From the NCBI GenBank assembly GCA_930367215.1, contig OV884057.1, forward strand, positions 245,422,830 through 245,486,829: a stretch of 64,000 bases of DNA, given 5' to 3'. A program made the translations under genes and the position numbers. This stretch comes from Pollenia angustigena. Lineage: Eukaryota; Arthropoda; Insecta; Diptera; Polleniidae. This document shows positions 1 through 11,289 of this stretch, piece after piece (position 1 is the first letter of the stretch; every line of letters starts with the position of its first letter). Under the pieces are notes generated by a model that was not told the DNA's origin, searched no databases, and saw nothing but the letters and a program-made list of their open reading frames with translations.

Positions 1-204
1 ACAATATATTTCTTAAACCCTTAAATTATAGATTATGTATTTTTATGAGTATGGAAATTGATAAAACGATGTCCGCATGTCTGTGTGTTGGTTAAAATGG
101 GTTCTCGGAGGACACCAGATATGTCTTGGTTGTTATAGAATTATATCACAAATAGTCCGGAAACTTAGCAAGATCAGTTTTTAAATGGCTAAGATATGAG
201 CAAG

Positions 205-455
205 AAATCAAAACTGCCTCTAATTAATGCTAATAATGAGTGTCTTCGAATAATTATAGAAAAAAATTAACGAATTCAAGCAATAATAACATTATGTCTT
301 CATCGATTTCGAAAAGGCATTTGACCGTTAGAAAAACAAAGAATCTAGGAAGTGAGAAAAGGAGTACCCGGCAAAATTGTCTATCTATTAAAAACACAGT
401 GCTCCGTGCAAAATTCACCATAACGGCACATTCTCTGCAGCTTTTGATAGTGTAG
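205..455 (+). pseudogene. Non-LTR retrotransposon reverse transcriptase fragment
   Basis: In the frame starting near 293 the translation reads YVFIDFEKAFDR, the classic first catalytic block of non-LTR reverse transcriptases. A stop follows directly. In a neighbouring frame it is followed by KGVPGKIVYLLKTQ, which resembles the 'KGVP.KI..I' stretch that comes next in RTE/CR1/jockey-type enzymes. Just upstream, IIIEKINEFKQ matches the usual lead-in to the motif. Several stops and frame changes show a dead remnant of about 250 bp. The domain call is secure from the motif order; the clade is not resolved. No ends, poly-A tail or target duplication were recognised. Confidence 0.7.
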
Positions 456-474
456 ACTTTATTTTATTTTTTTA

Positions 475-600
475 ATCTCTAAGCTTATCCCGCGAAGCTC
501 TACGTTAGTCTACACGAAAAAACGGGAATCGAACCCGCAACCCCGACGCTGATACATCAGTTCATTCCCAGCCAGCTCACCAGGTACTCCAGGGATGTAA
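475..600 (-). repeat. tRNA-derived SINE head
   Basis: On the minus strand there is a good internal RNA polymerase III B box (GGGTTCGATTCCC, at 524-536 on the plus strand) and an A-box-like TGGTGAGCTGG about 50 bases upstream. Spacing and order are those of a tRNA-derived SINE promoter. The sequence does not fold into an intact tRNA with a matching acceptor stem, so I call it a SINE rather than a tRNA gene. The minus-strand downstream part is T-rich and AT-rich. Confidence 0.5.
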
Positions 601-844
601 CTCCTCTTATGAACTATCATTGTGCAGTCAAATAAAGTTATTATGTGGCACCATATCCACATGGACATCTGAATGATTTTGGCATGCCGGTCACATCACA
701 GCTTAAGAGCAGATTTTGAAAAGTACCAATTGCAAATTAACGTGGGTAACATTAAATTCAAGAGAGTAAAAGCACTGCACTCTGGTAATATGTTCTTTTA
801 TGAAAACGTTATTGAAAAAAATCAATAATTTTACTTATCTCAGC

Positions 845-1215
845 AGCCAAATACCACCTTACGAAGGCACTAAGGAAGATATCGATGACAGGCTCTCCAT
901 ATAGAAGAAGTATTTGCAAAGATACGCAAAATATGGCGCTGTTGGCAGTTATTAAATGCAACAAAAATTTTCTATTCCAAAGTGAATTTTACACTTTTAT
1001 ATGGAAGCAACACATGACTTGTATCCGTAGCTAGATAAGACATTACGGACGCACTAAGGACATATCTATGCCAGGCTCTCCAAAACAAAAGGAGTATTTG
1101 CAAAATATGGCGGTGTTGGCAGTTATTAAATGCGACAAAAATAAGAATCTTCAATTCCAGTATGATATGTACACTTTTATATTGCAGCGAAACATGGATA
1201 TAATCGGACAGATGG
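845..1215 (+). repeat. Diverged tandem duplication, about 190-bp unit
   Basis: Two units begin near 862 and 1052. Both contain GCACTAAGGA, 'caggctctcca', 'gtatttgcaaa', 'aaaatatggcg' and 'ttggcagttattaaatgc'. They differ by substitutions and small indels. The second unit is open for 62 codons (1068-1256), but the first is not. It may be the edge of an old coding element; I do not recognise a domain. Confidence 0.5.
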
Positions 1216-1469
1216 AAGTCCAAGCCTTTAAACGGCTGTTAAGGACACATTCTTGATGGTGGCATGTCATAACGTCCAGTGTCATAGTGTCCATGGACGT
1301 TATGACACTCCAAAAAGTGTCATAGTGTCCATGCACATTGTGACACTTTCAAAAGTGTCATAACGTCCATGGACACTATGACACTCTGCAAATGGGCATT
1401 ATGACACTTTCAAAAGTGTCATTAGGCCCATAATTACTAAAGAAGTTAAACACAAAAAAATGATCTGCA

Positions 1470-1637
1470 CACACGCAGAGAAAAACATGTTTCATTATGG
1501 TCCCAACCAACAAAACTATTTTTAAAGAAACTAATTTAACCATAATATGGTTGTCGGTGACAATGATTTGGTTAAATAAAACATAATATGGTAAAAAAAT
1601 TTTTAAAAAAGGTTTTGCTGCTTTTTCTCCGGGTGTG
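1470..1637. mobile_element. Small MITE with CACGCAGAGAAAAA ends
   Basis: The left end CACGCAGAGAAAAACATG is matched, inverted, by the right end near 1620-1635 (complement CACCCGGAGAAAAAG). The interior carries 'accataatatggttg' motifs shared with the elements at 27.7-28.7 kb, 33.0-34.0 kb and 49.8-50.9 kb. The TA dinucleotide flanks expected for the family are not clear here, so the exact borders are approximate. It lies inside the 922-bp element. Confidence 0.5.
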
Positions 1638-1670
1638 TATATTAAATATATAACGAAAACTCTTTTTGGC

Positions 1671-1925
1671 GCAAGGATTTTCTCCTCTATGGTATAACAA
1701 ACACCGGCTTCGCTAACTAAAGCTTCTCTGCATAGTCGGCTTTCGTTCGGAAACAAGGCAGATTTTAGAAGCTTTACTTAGCGAAGCCGGTGTTTGTTAT
1801 ACCATAGAGGAGAAAATCCTTGCGCCCGGCCGAAGGCCGGCTGTGCAGAGAAGCTTTAGTTAGCGAAGGCGGTATTTGTTGTACGATAGAGAAGAAAATC
1901 CTTGCGCCCGGCCGAAGGCCGGCTA
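1671..1925. repeat. Inverted and direct minisatellite (GCTTCGC / GGCCGAAGGCC)
   Basis: A segment of about 65 bp at 1671-1738 reappears inverted at 1765-1826 and then directly repeated at about 1839-1910. Shared pieces are 'gcgaagccggtgtttgttat', 'accatagaggagaaaatcc' and 'gcccggccgaaggccgg'. Related sequence lies at 21780-21960, about 39535-39600 and 57590-57690, so this is a dispersed family rather than a single locus. Confidence 0.65.
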
Positions 1926-2182
1926 TGATCCCAAATTTGTTTACATTCTTGCTTGTAAGAATTTTTGGCATTGTACTTATTTATTTTGATATTTCAAAAC
2001 AAATTTTACACATTTTAATATTTTTCAAAGTGTCACAACGTCCGCGGACGCTATGACATTTCTTTGATGGACGTTATGACACTTTTGAAAATGTCATAAA
2101 GTCCATGGACACTATGACACTTTCAAAAGTGTCATAACGTCCATGGACACTATGACACTGGACGTTATGACATGCCACCTTC

Positions 2183-2380
2183 TTGGTATATTGTTGTCCC
2201 ACAACTGGATTTCTAACTCCGAACTACATAGCACCAAATACTGCAAATACCGATTTAGAAGGATCTGACTTGCAAGAAGCGGAAATGGATTGGACACACG
2301 AGCCGGTAACCATTAAAAAGTGTCGTCAGACAAGCTCTAGACTCTGTGAAGAGGATGTCCCAAGTATCTGGGCGTAGAAG
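2183..2380 (+). other. Unassigned open reading frame beside the 922-bp element
   Basis: An open stretch of about 64 codons encodes a hydrophilic, acidic peptide (for example DLEGSDLQEAEMDWTHEP). Its composition is less AT-biased than the surroundings. It starts at the target duplication of the 922-bp element, and the tandem duplicated open stretch at 1068-1256 ends at the other side, so both may be pieces of one older coding element split by the insertion. I recognise no domain; its coding status is uncertain. Confidence 0.25.
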
Positions 2381-2399
2381 TTTGATGAATGAAAAAAGT

Positions 2400-3735
2400 C
2401 TGTGAACGAGGATCTCAGCTGGATACAGATTAAGGCAATACCAAGAGATCGAAATAAATTTTATGAATTTTGTGCGACACTATACAGAAAAATGTCATTC
2501 TAATTTTTGAACCAAAGTTAATAAACTTAAGAAAAATTTTTAGCCATGTTACAAAACATTTTCTGGCATAATTCGTTATTAAGATGGAAGCATTAACGGC
2601 CAACTATTTCTATAACTGCCGCTTAACAATAGGATTTTTCACAGTAAAACTGATAGTTAATTATAACTAACATTGGCATAATTGGCCATCAGTCAGTAAA
2701 ATATAGTGTTTTCCGTAATTTTCGTTAATAAAAATGGCAAGTTTGCCTCTATATTTGTTCACTAACAAAATGACCTGTTTTTTTTTAATGCTTGCAGTTG
2801 TTATGGAAATAATTTCACTCCATAAGTACATTCCGCTACAATGGCACAGAAAACGCATTCGCCATAAATTGTTGTAACAAAATAATAGAAAATAATTTTA
2901 TTAAATTCCTTTTAATTTTCGTTAATATTTCCAAATAAATCTTTGCAACATTTTACCATTTACTTGAAAATCCTTCTATTAGCAAAATTCTTTTTTTCTT
3001 GCATTATTGTTGGGTATTCAGTTTATCAAGTCTTATCGTACAAATTCAGAGACTTTTAACTTTAAACAAATGGATAATTTAGCTCTAAGAATTTGTTGTT
3101 GCGTGTTAAGAAACAAAAAAAAAAAAAATGTAGATTCAGGTTGAAGCCCCCAAATATACACTCTAACACAGAAAAACACTCACACTCATTTGCTGCAGGA
3201 TTAATAGTTGCTTTTAGTTTTCAAATATTTTTTTTCACTTTTCTGCCAGAATCTAAAGTTTTTAAGTAGACTTTGTGCGCATTATTAGCAAGAAGGCAAA
3301 GAAAATACAACAAAATTCTTTGTTTTCAGGGAATGATAAAGACAATAATATGATTGGTTGGTACTTTTTTGTGATTTTGTAACTACTTGGGCTTAATGGC
3401 GTTTGTAATTTAAAATTAGCTGAAGTAAAAGTTTTTGTGGGTTGAAAGTCGAAAATGGTATAATTTTTTTTTGTTTTGTTTTTTTTTTTTGCCAAAAAAC
3501 AAGGATTGTTTGAGAAAATGAGTAATTTGAAACAAAAATAAAAGAGGATTTTCCTTAAAAACAAAAACTTTTTTATTTTACTAAAAATAACAAATAAACA
3601 ATTTTGCAAGAACATTTAAAACGAAGTAATAAAATATCCAATTTCTTTACAGAAAAAATAAAAATTAATTTCAATTAAAAAACTTGTCTCATCAATGCAA
3701 TCAATTAACGACTAGTCATTCTTTTTATTGCTGAC
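2400..3735. other. AT-rich stretch without a recognised gene
   Basis: Low-complexity A/T runs, including long T tracts near 3465-3490. The reading frames here are K/F/I/N-rich and look like chance. No element ends found. Confidence 0.6.
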
Positions 3736-3737
3736 AC

Positions 3738-3960
3738 AAGATGACCTTGTGTTCGGCTGCTTTAGGCAAAAAATCGTCGAGAAACCTTCGTAGATTACAA
3801 ACACGTTCAGGAAACTGGTACTCAACCAAGGTCTTAATACGATCAGGTAAAGGCCGAAGACCGTTTTTATTTACCAAAAATCCTAAAATTTGCACCTCTT
3901 ATTGTCTGAATAAACATTTTGATGGATTTATTACGATGCCATATTCACCAAGAAAAAATT
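3738..3960 (-). pseudogene. Gypsy-type LTR retrotransposon reverse transcriptase scrap
   Basis: Read on the minus strand, the translation gives YGIVINPSKCLFRQ, one stop, then VQILGFLVNKNGLRPLPDRI and LRRFLDDFLPKAAEH. That is the order of the RT palm/thumb region in gypsy/Ty3 polyproteins ('YGI.INP.KC.F....V.FLG..V...GI.P.P.K....', 'LRRFLG..NFYRRF.P..A'). The stop after FRQ and missing residues in the 'NFYRRF' segment show decay. About 220 bp remain; no LTRs were found nearby. Confidence 0.75.
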
Positions 3961-4273
3961 TATTTGAATTTGCACCAGTTAACAAATTAATAGTATCAAT
4001 TGAATTAGTTTTTTTGATATTAACAACATTTTCTGCAGTTCTGTTGTTGATATAAGACTTATATACATAAGTATTATAAGTAAACATTTAATTCGTTTGA
4101 TTTAGTTTTTAATTAAAACATATTTTATTATTGATTAATGGTTTAACCCATTAATGTATGAAGTTCCCCAAGAACTTTTAAACAAAATTCTATTTGAACA
4201 CGTAATTTAAAACAACTATTAATATAATTTTTAGAAGTTTTATTTGAATAAAATTGTTTTTAAAGATTTTAGA

Positions 4274-4689
4274 TTATGCAATATCGTCACATGAAATGTG
4301 AAATTTTTTGAAACATTCTTTTGGGTGAAGGGTCTTGTTGCACATAAAATTAGACTTGTTACCGCAGTTTGCATATCTTTATCCCTTTTGGAGTCGTCTA
4401 TTATGTGATTTCTACCGTCATATCGATTGACAGCTCTGATAATCGATGGTCTGTAAGCTCTTACAGAGGATACACCGTACGTTTCTAGGTAAGAAGTTGC
4501 TATATATAAACGGAATTGCAACAAGTTTGAGCAATCTAGATCATTTGAATGCAGCTTTCTCATTAGTAGCCAAACATTAACAACGGAAGCATCCAACAGA
4601 CATGCGAAAATTGGTCACCACCACTTACGTTGTCTAATACATGACCGATAAACAGCAATTATCTGGTCTATTTTGTCTACACCATCCAT
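4274..4689 (-). pseudogene. piggyBac-type transposase 3' fragment
   Basis: Minus-strand translation gives MDGVDKIDQIIAVYR, then QRKWW, a TGA stop (4615-4617), and LLDASVVNVWLL followed by SYLETYGV. This is the C-terminal catalytic block of piggyBac transposases ('GGVD..D', with the third catalytic Asp, then 'KKWWWP'). Farther on, RPS and RYDG match the usual lead-in to the C-terminal cysteine-rich domain. In a shifted frame TLHPKECFKKFH matches the Cys/His end of that domain and runs to a stop at 4274. One nonsense codon and one frameshift (near 4340) make it dead. Confidence 0.8.
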
Positions 4690-5044
4690 TTTTCAATAGA
4701 AAACTATTTCAAAATATATGCGATATAAATGAAAAACAACCAAATCTCCCTTGTATCTGGCGTCCTTGAAAAACACATTTCAACATACAAACAAAGAGAC
4801 AAACTGATGGCCGTACAGACGTACATATTGTTCAATCAACTCCGCTACTAATAATAATCGTTAATATAGTCCGAATTAGTTTGCTACTGAAATTCAATGA
4901 CGAAATTTTGTTTAAACTAGTGTTCGAATATAAACAATTAATATCTTTCCTTAGTGTTTGGTTCGGTAGATATGTGGAAAACACAAACGTGTTGAATTGC
5001 AGAGAGACAGTTGAGCACATTCTGTGTCACTGTTCCAGGCTATA

Positions 5045-5873
5045 CACTGAATGAAAAATGCTTCATATATTTAATGAAACATTTTCATAAAAAAAATTTC
5101 CTTGGGTAAATGAAAATTTTCATTGTCCAAATGGAATTTCATAGTTATAATGAAGTATTTTCGTTAAAATCGTTTCATTGGATTTCGTTATTGCGTTAAA
5201 AATTTTCATTGGATATATGAAAACTTAAGTTTGTCCAAGTTAAACAAAAAATTTAAATTGGGAACATAAAAAAACAATAAACAAACATAACTATATTCAT
5301 AAATTAATACAAAATTATAGTTTCCTTAAAAAAATGTTTAATTGTTAATTAAAAAAAGTAAGATTTAATTTTTTCATACATCTAATGTAATATGCCATTA
5401 AATTTATGAATTCAAAAATTTTTTCATAAAAGCAACATATTTCAATAATGCTTTTATAAATTTTAATTTTCAGTATGACAATTAAAAATGTCATTATAGT
5501 AATGAAACAAAAACTTTCAATCAACTCTTAATTGAGTAAAAAACATAGTTTGTTTATCCAAAAACTACTGCCCCGGTAGGCTAGCTGGTAGTGAGCTAGT
5601 CTATCAGCACCGAGGTTGCGCGATCGATTACCGCCATAGACAGAAAAAAAAATAAGAAATAAAATAAAAAAATACAAATTTTTTTTTTTACTTTAATGAA
5701 AGTATTCATCCAATGAATAATATTCATAGATCTAATGTAATGTTTCATTAAATATATTTTATAAAACAGGTTTCATTGATCCAACGAAGAGCTGCATAGG
5801 TTCCTTTTTAATGCAATTTTTCATGGGATTAATGTCAAAATTCATTGGTATTGCGAAGAAAATTCTTTCAGTG
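5045..5873. mobile_element. 829-bp TA-type MITE carrying a tRNA-SINE head (copy 1)
   Basis: The ends are CACTGAATGAAAAATG on the left and ATTCTTTCAGTG on the right, an inverted pair. The sequence is closely repeated at 36516-37480, where the termini read CACTGAAAGAAAAATG and are cleanly flanked by TA. Here TA precedes the left end, but the right flank reads GCTA. Internal 'ttcattgg' and 'aatgaaa' motifs recur on both strands. A tRNA-derived segment (5571-5635) followed by an A-rich tail lies inside and is present at the same place in copy 2. Confidence 0.75.
5571..5640 (+). repeat. tRNA-derived SINE head inside MITE copy 1
   Basis: The A-box-like TAGCTGGTAGTGAG is followed about 35 bases later by a B-box-like GGTTGCGCGATCGATTACC (a slightly mutated GGTTCGAAT-type B box). 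An A-rich simple repeat of 'aaaataaaa' form follows. The same unit in MITE copy 2 (37092-37160) keeps a better B box (GATCGAATCCCG). Confidence 0.6.
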
Positions 5874-5989
5874 GCTACTCAGTAGGAGACTGGGTACACG
5901 TAGAGCAGCTTTCTGTGTGGTAGGGTTGCTCTTGCTTGTTTTGTCCGATTTTTATCTTCTACTACTTTCTTTTCCTCTTAGTTTTATTT

Positions 5990-8130
5990 AATAAAGTAAT
6001 GCCAATATATAATCTTGGAATATTTGTTCGCTGATTGGAGCGTTTTTGTCTTTCGTGGTTAACCATTTCTTTGGGATGGTAGCATCTATAAAATATATGC
6101 AGCTTTGGTAAACAATCGATCAGTCTTTTTTTTTTAAAAGAAGCAAGCAAAACTGCTCAGAAATATTGCGCTGTTGGCGCACAATTCAACATTTTTTAAG
6201 CAAACGAAACTGTGTACGATGATTATGTAGGAAGCATTACAGAAATTTACCATTTAAAATTTCGCATAAGTTATAGAAACAGAAGATAAATCAACTGCTT
6301 AATTGTACACCCACATAATGCAAAACTGTGTCCCCAATTAAATGTTGACATCCCAATGAGGGGACAAATCCCCTAAGCTGATAAATACATACAAATTTAA
6401 AGAAAGTATTTTGACAATAGACTTACACAAGTTCTAAAAATAATTTTTACAAAAGAATGTACATAGTATAAGTTTATTTGTATGTTATTCTTTACCTGTA
6501 TCCTTTGAAAGGGCTTTTGCTTGTCCTTCTTAAAAAAATCCTTCTCATTCCTTTTTACATTCATTCTCTTTGTCCTTTCATTGACTTAACTTTCATTTCT
6601 TAAAGATCTACTAAACGATGTCGCCTTCGCTCCACTAAAAAGCAAATAAAAAGAATTGCAAAAGGCCTTGCAAGTGTTTCCAAAAAGCCCTGCAAGTAGA
6701 AAAAAAAATTGGTAAGCCCATTAATCATTTAAAATAAAAACTTGTTAAGAGTGAGACTAAAGTCAATTGATGATACTATTTGACCGCAAACTGAGACCCA
6801 CTAGAAGCGATTTTTTCCACAAAAAAAAAAAAAAAAAACAGATACTTTTAAATGTGTGTGTACAAATTTATAATTTATTTTCAATTTAATTGATTAAATA
6901 TGCATATGTATTTATAATGTTCATTTATTTATGAATAAAACTTATATAAATTAGCTTTCGAAAAGAGAAAACAATTTGTTTTCCCTTCTGTCCTGATTAT
7001 GTCTAATGAAAATGACAAAACTGTAAATTACAAAATCTAAATAATAAAATAAGCCCACTATGAAAAATTAAATACGTATCTAAAGACGAATTAAAGTTAA
7101 ACATGGCCAGGTGGACAAAAACACAAGGCCTTAATTTTTGTATTTCTTTTAACCCTGGATGCTAACTGTTCGTCGAATCGATGCAGCTCATTTACTATTC
7201 ATCGTATAACTTGTTTATGTGTATTCAAATGCAGCTCTATTTTTAACAAATTAAGCTGATGACGAAAGCTTTAAAATGGTAATTAAGTTAAGCTTTAAAA
7301 AAAATGTGTTCAAATTCGTACCGAATTTTGGGAGAGAAAAAGATATTTAAGTTTTAATAAAAATGAAGAGTACCCTTCCAGGGTTAAAGGAATTCTTTTT
7401 CCCTTATTTTTTTTCCCCCTTTTTAATATCAAAAAAGGCTTTATAACTTTTTTATAAAAAAGATCTAATAAACACTTGTCTTAATTCTTAATGTTTTCAC
7501 AAATTAAGTTTTAACCAAATTTTACGAATGCTTCTATAACCGATGCGATAAGTAGCGAACAGGCAAATTGTATTAAAAATGTCGGAAAAGGTCTTGCAAG
7601 AACATCCAAAAGCTCTAAAAGTAAAAGCAGTTTGCAAGTCCTTACTTTAATGGCGCGCCTTAGGAATGGAACCTAAACCAAACTGGTAAGCCATCTGACT
7701 ACAAAATAGGCCTATTAGAAGGCCATTTCACTTCATCTTTTTCCTGCCAGGATTATAGAACATGAAACACACATAAAACTTAATGTTATAAATAAACGTG
7801 TACACATGTTTAATTATAAATAACACACATGCCTTTAACTTGAGTTTTTAGAAAATAGATGGAAGGAGGAAAAAAGAGAGATAGAAAGTGTAAATGAAAA
7901 CATAATAAAATTCTTCCTTAATAGCATTATTTAGATACAATATACCAAGTGCATACGTTACATGATTAAAAATATAAACATACATACGAGGATTGTTTTC
8001 GAAATGAAAAAAATTCTTGGAATCACTTTTAGTCCAAGTTCAATTTACTTAAATATGGATTGTGATATAAAATGAGACAATACTTAGAAGTAGGTGCTTT
8101 TTACGACAATATTAGTTTTTTTGGGTTCTG
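5990..8130. other. AT-rich stretch without a recognised gene
   Basis: No domain, element end or RNA gene recognised. Short direct echoes such as 'ttgcaagtgtttccaaaaag' (about 6668) and 'cttgcaagaacatccaaaag' (about 7592) hint at an old duplicated element, but they are too diverged to delimit. Confidence 0.5.
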
Positions 8131-8149
8131 CAATAAAATTACTAGAAAT

Positions 8150-8440
8150 TTTAAAAAAATGTTCACGACTGCGTATGAAATCTTCGAAATTGTGGATGGC
8201 ACTTTCATCATATCCAAAATTGCGACCTGAACTTTGCGCTCAAGCTTTACATTGACAGAAGACATTACAGTTCACTCTCTTACAGCCGAGTAGGTGGTGA
8301 CCTCCGCAGCAGCTATCCCAGGAGGCGAGCTACAACCAACCAGACAGACGGACATCTTTCGATCGATTAGAAAAGGTGGGTCAAGGACCAAGATTTGTTT
8401 CATACATCAGCACAAACCCATCGTACCCTCTGCACCCATG
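8150..8440 (+). repeat. Dispersed repeat related to 46.3-46.6 kb
   Basis: Shared words with 46495-46600 include 'ccaaaattgcgacctg', 'actttgcgctcaag', 'gacggacatcttt' and 'gatcgatt'. This is a family seen in the window together with the 'accataggccccatataaa' tandem repeat. Identity is not assigned. Confidence 0.45.
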
Positions 8441-9700
8441 TATGTATGAAAAGTCATATTTAACTCTTTGCTCTTTGGATTTTAGAGAAACACTTTTAAA
8501 AATAGCAAAGAAGTTCAATATGTTACTGGCTTAAAACTTACTAAACAACTTACGTATATAAAAACTCATACCTATTTAAAATAAGCCCAAGAAATGTTTG
8601 GTTCATTAAATTTCTTAATTCTTTAACGTTCACCCTGTTTTTCTTATCCCCATAAGGAAGGGCATAAATGACGCAATAGAAAAGGGGAAGGTTGAAAAAA
8701 ATTACGCACCCACAGTAGGAAGAAGTGGCAAGATATACAAACTATTCAGGTCATTATATTTTCCTAAGAAAGGCGTAGAAAAAATAGTCCAATTTGTAGG
8801 TAGTTTTTAGTAACTTTAGTTAAGAATATATCGAGCCCTTATAGCAAAAATTATGTAACCAACAAAAATAAAATTTTCAAGTAAAAGGTTTTTTTAAAAT
8901 ATTTTTGGTTCAAGTCTAGGTGTTCGTTTGAAATTGCTTTTGCTCTTATTTCGTCACGGTACTTCCCAGAGATATGAGATTTTTACAGATCTCATGATGT
9001 TGGTTACATCATTTTCGCTCGATATTTTTATTGCTCGTTTTTGATTTAAAAGATGCTAACAAATTAAAATTAAAAAAATTAAATTTGAAGTTCCCGAAAA
9101 GTCCCGAAAAATATTTCCCTGGATTAATTTAACACATTAAGGCCCGAACCATGATCCCATTGAGCTATTATGATGAAACTTTTACAATTTGATTGTTTAT
9201 ACCTAAGTATGAGAGAAAACTAATTTTGGGCAAATCGGATACGTGGGAGCCCAGATAACTCCCGTTGCGAAAACGCAACGTTGGGCCTTAAGGATATACA
9301 AATTCTCTGGTTTTCATGGGCCACGTATGTCTATTTTTCCGATCTTGAAATGTTGATGCCGTATTGCTTAATTTTAAACGCTCTTTACATGGTTCTAAAA
9401 TTTTTTAAAAACAGATAGACCCATTACGATGTTTTAACTCTATTACAAAGTTCAAAAGGTGCAATACCTAACCCATAGTTTGATCTAGAATGGTTTTTTC
9501 GGCTCTCCTGAAAAATTTTATTTTAAGACATACGCGGTTACCCATGAAAACCACAGAATTGAGCGCATTTGTAAAAATTTTTAATTAAAATATTTTATTC
9601 ACGTCTTTAGGAAAACAAATTAAAAAAGATATTCATTTACATTTTATTTTTAATTCAATTATGATATGCTCCAAGGCACTTTGGGTGCACTTCTACGTCA
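8441..9700. other. AT-rich stretch without a recognised gene
   Basis: The motif 'atatcgagccctta' at about 8828 matches the outer end of the CGCAAAAATAGCTTAAG MITE family, but no second end is visible. Nothing else identified. Confidence 0.5.
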
Positions 9701-9719
9701 CTTTTTTCACATTTGTAAA

Positions 9720-9950
9720 TTGATCGGTCCATAATTTACCATAGGACCCATATAAAACCCACTCTCGAAAAACACTTTGGTACGCCTAAAACCATAAAAA
9801 ATCATTTTATTGTTATAAATTTTGTTCTGTCACAGTTTTAAATGACTAGAAATCACACTGTCAACTTTCGTAAAGATCGGTTCATAATTTACCACAGCTT
9901 CAATATAATGCCCACTCCTGAAATATCCTAGCTGTCAGTGGATGGTATCA
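9720..9950 (+). repeat. Two units of the 153-bp repeat family
   Basis: 'gatcggtccataatttacca' and 'taggacccatataaa' at about 9721-9760 recur about 152 bp later in degraded form ('gatcggttcataatttacca' near 9876). This matches the tandem array at 47.6-48.3 kb. The trailing 'ggatggtatcaaatattgaa' resembles the 'ggtggagggtatcaaagatt' end of that array. Confidence 0.6.
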
Positions 9951-10258
9951 AATATTGAAGTGACCCTGCTGGAAATTTGTGTCAATTGTTTCTGGATTTG
10001 TGAAAATAGAACAAGTTCAAAAAGATAGAACTCATGACCAGTGAAAGGAGAACTAATCATCTAACTGGTGCATAAAGAACAAGAAGGTAAAAAAAGTAAT
10101 GAATTACGGTACATACTACATTGTATCGAAATTATCTTATGTATATTGTTCTAACTAACACTTAACACGTTCATTGAGAATAGATGTGTGACTGGTCAAA
10201 TGGTGTCAATTAACCAATGACAAACCCATGTAAAAGTGATAGATCTTATTCATATAAA

Positions 10259-10600
10259 CTGTTAGAACTGGAACCGGTCTCTTTCCCCAAAGACCTATCA
10301 CGGGACTACATTGGTGGAAGTTCGCTTCCCTTTAGGAAAATAGCACACTTGACATAGAGAATTTACCTACTGCGTAATAACAACAACTTATAATTTACAT
10401 GTATACATGTTTTTTTGATTACTTATATAAAAATTGTAGTTAGTTATTGAGTTATTAATTAATTAATTATTTAAAGTTTAACGTATTCTCAGTTCCATAC
10501 TGCAAATAAGACTCTTAGTCTTGTGTATGGAGCAGTTCAATAAATAAATAAATAAAATAAATAAATAATTTGGTTTATCGCATTACTATCAAACGATTAT
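10259..10600 (+). repeat. Possible LTR or polyadenylated retroelement tail
   Basis: The stretch begins TGTTAGAACTGG. It contains GC-richer sequence unlike its surroundings (10268-10340), a TATA-like 'acttatataaaaa' near 10421 and AATAAA repeats at about 10540-10565. It could be a copia- or BEL-type LTR, but I could not find the matching CA end or a target duplication. Confidence 0.25.
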
Positions 10601-11289
10601 TATCCGTACAAAAGGAAAAACTAGTTAACTCCACTTTTTACTAATATTGAGATAACACCAAAAATAGAAAGCGTGTTGCATTTAGTATCACTCTGTCAAA
10701 TCGAAATTTCGATATAGTTTCTCATTTAATAGTTATTTGAAAAATAAAAATCAGAAAAATACTAATTTTTATGTAAAAACTAGATAACTCCATGCATTTT
10801 TTGAAAAAACAAGTTAACTCCATAGTGTCTTAGAAAACAGAAAAATGAGAAGTTTAAAACGGTGTTGCCTCGAAAACTAAGAGACAGAGAGCGACATAGA
10901 ACAAATTTGGGTCAAAATGTTGAGCCTATAATTGCAACTCTAGAGATTCAAAGAATATTATATGCATTCTTTATATGCGTATTATATCTTTTCTGCAGTT
11001 TTTGATTCATAGAATACGACTGCAAAAAACCCAAAATCTTTCCGAGTAATAGTTTTTAGCCCATATAAATCTACCATACCCTATGTGGTACAAAAACTTT
11101 GAAAAAGATCTAACTTACCCATTAATATTTTTTTGTTTCTGTTGCAAAAATAATATTAACCCATTACTGCCTGACCCACGAATTCGTTGTCTGATTTTGA
11201 TAAAATTTCGCACAGACGGTATTTAGGCTATTTACATTGATATGGAACTATAATTTTTTTTTTATGAATATTATTTTTGTCAAGCTAAT

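Larger units (their letters stand above)
1258..2179. mobile_element. 922-bp non-autonomous DNA transposon with 8-bp TSD
   Basis: The ends are inverted copies of GGTGGCATGTCATAACGTCC, continuing as alternating 'gtgtcataacgtccatgg' and its complement. Those subterminal repeats run about 150 bp in from each end. The flanks are TTCTTGAT (1250-1257) and TTCTTGGT (2180-2187), an 8-bp target duplication with one mismatch. There is no transposase. Ends beginning GG with an 8-bp duplication fit Merlin or a hAT/P-like group, but I cannot decide. Nested inside are a small MITE (about 1470-1637) and the GCTTCGC minisatellite (1671-1925). Confidence 0.75.
4950..5930 (+). pseudogene. Non-LTR retrotransposon C-terminal Cys motif, split by a MITE
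   Basis: Up to 5044 the plus strand encodes NCRETVEHILCHCSRL. This is the zinc-binding C-terminal motif (C...E(T/S).EH.L..C) common after RT/RNase H in jockey and I-group elements. The frame resumes past the MITE at about 5874 as LLSRRLGTRRAA, the typical continuation. The coding piece is therefore interrupted by the 829-bp insertion at 5045-5873. Only about 150 bp of the old element is recognisable. Confidence 0.6.

Noticed and set aside
1376..1756. 126-codon minus-strand frame
   Set aside because: Lies wholly inside the 922-bp element across a nested MITE and the minisatellite; no domain.
3262..3615. 117-codon minus-strand frame rich in Phe and Lys
   Set aside because: Produced by poly-T/poly-A tracts; no conserved pattern.
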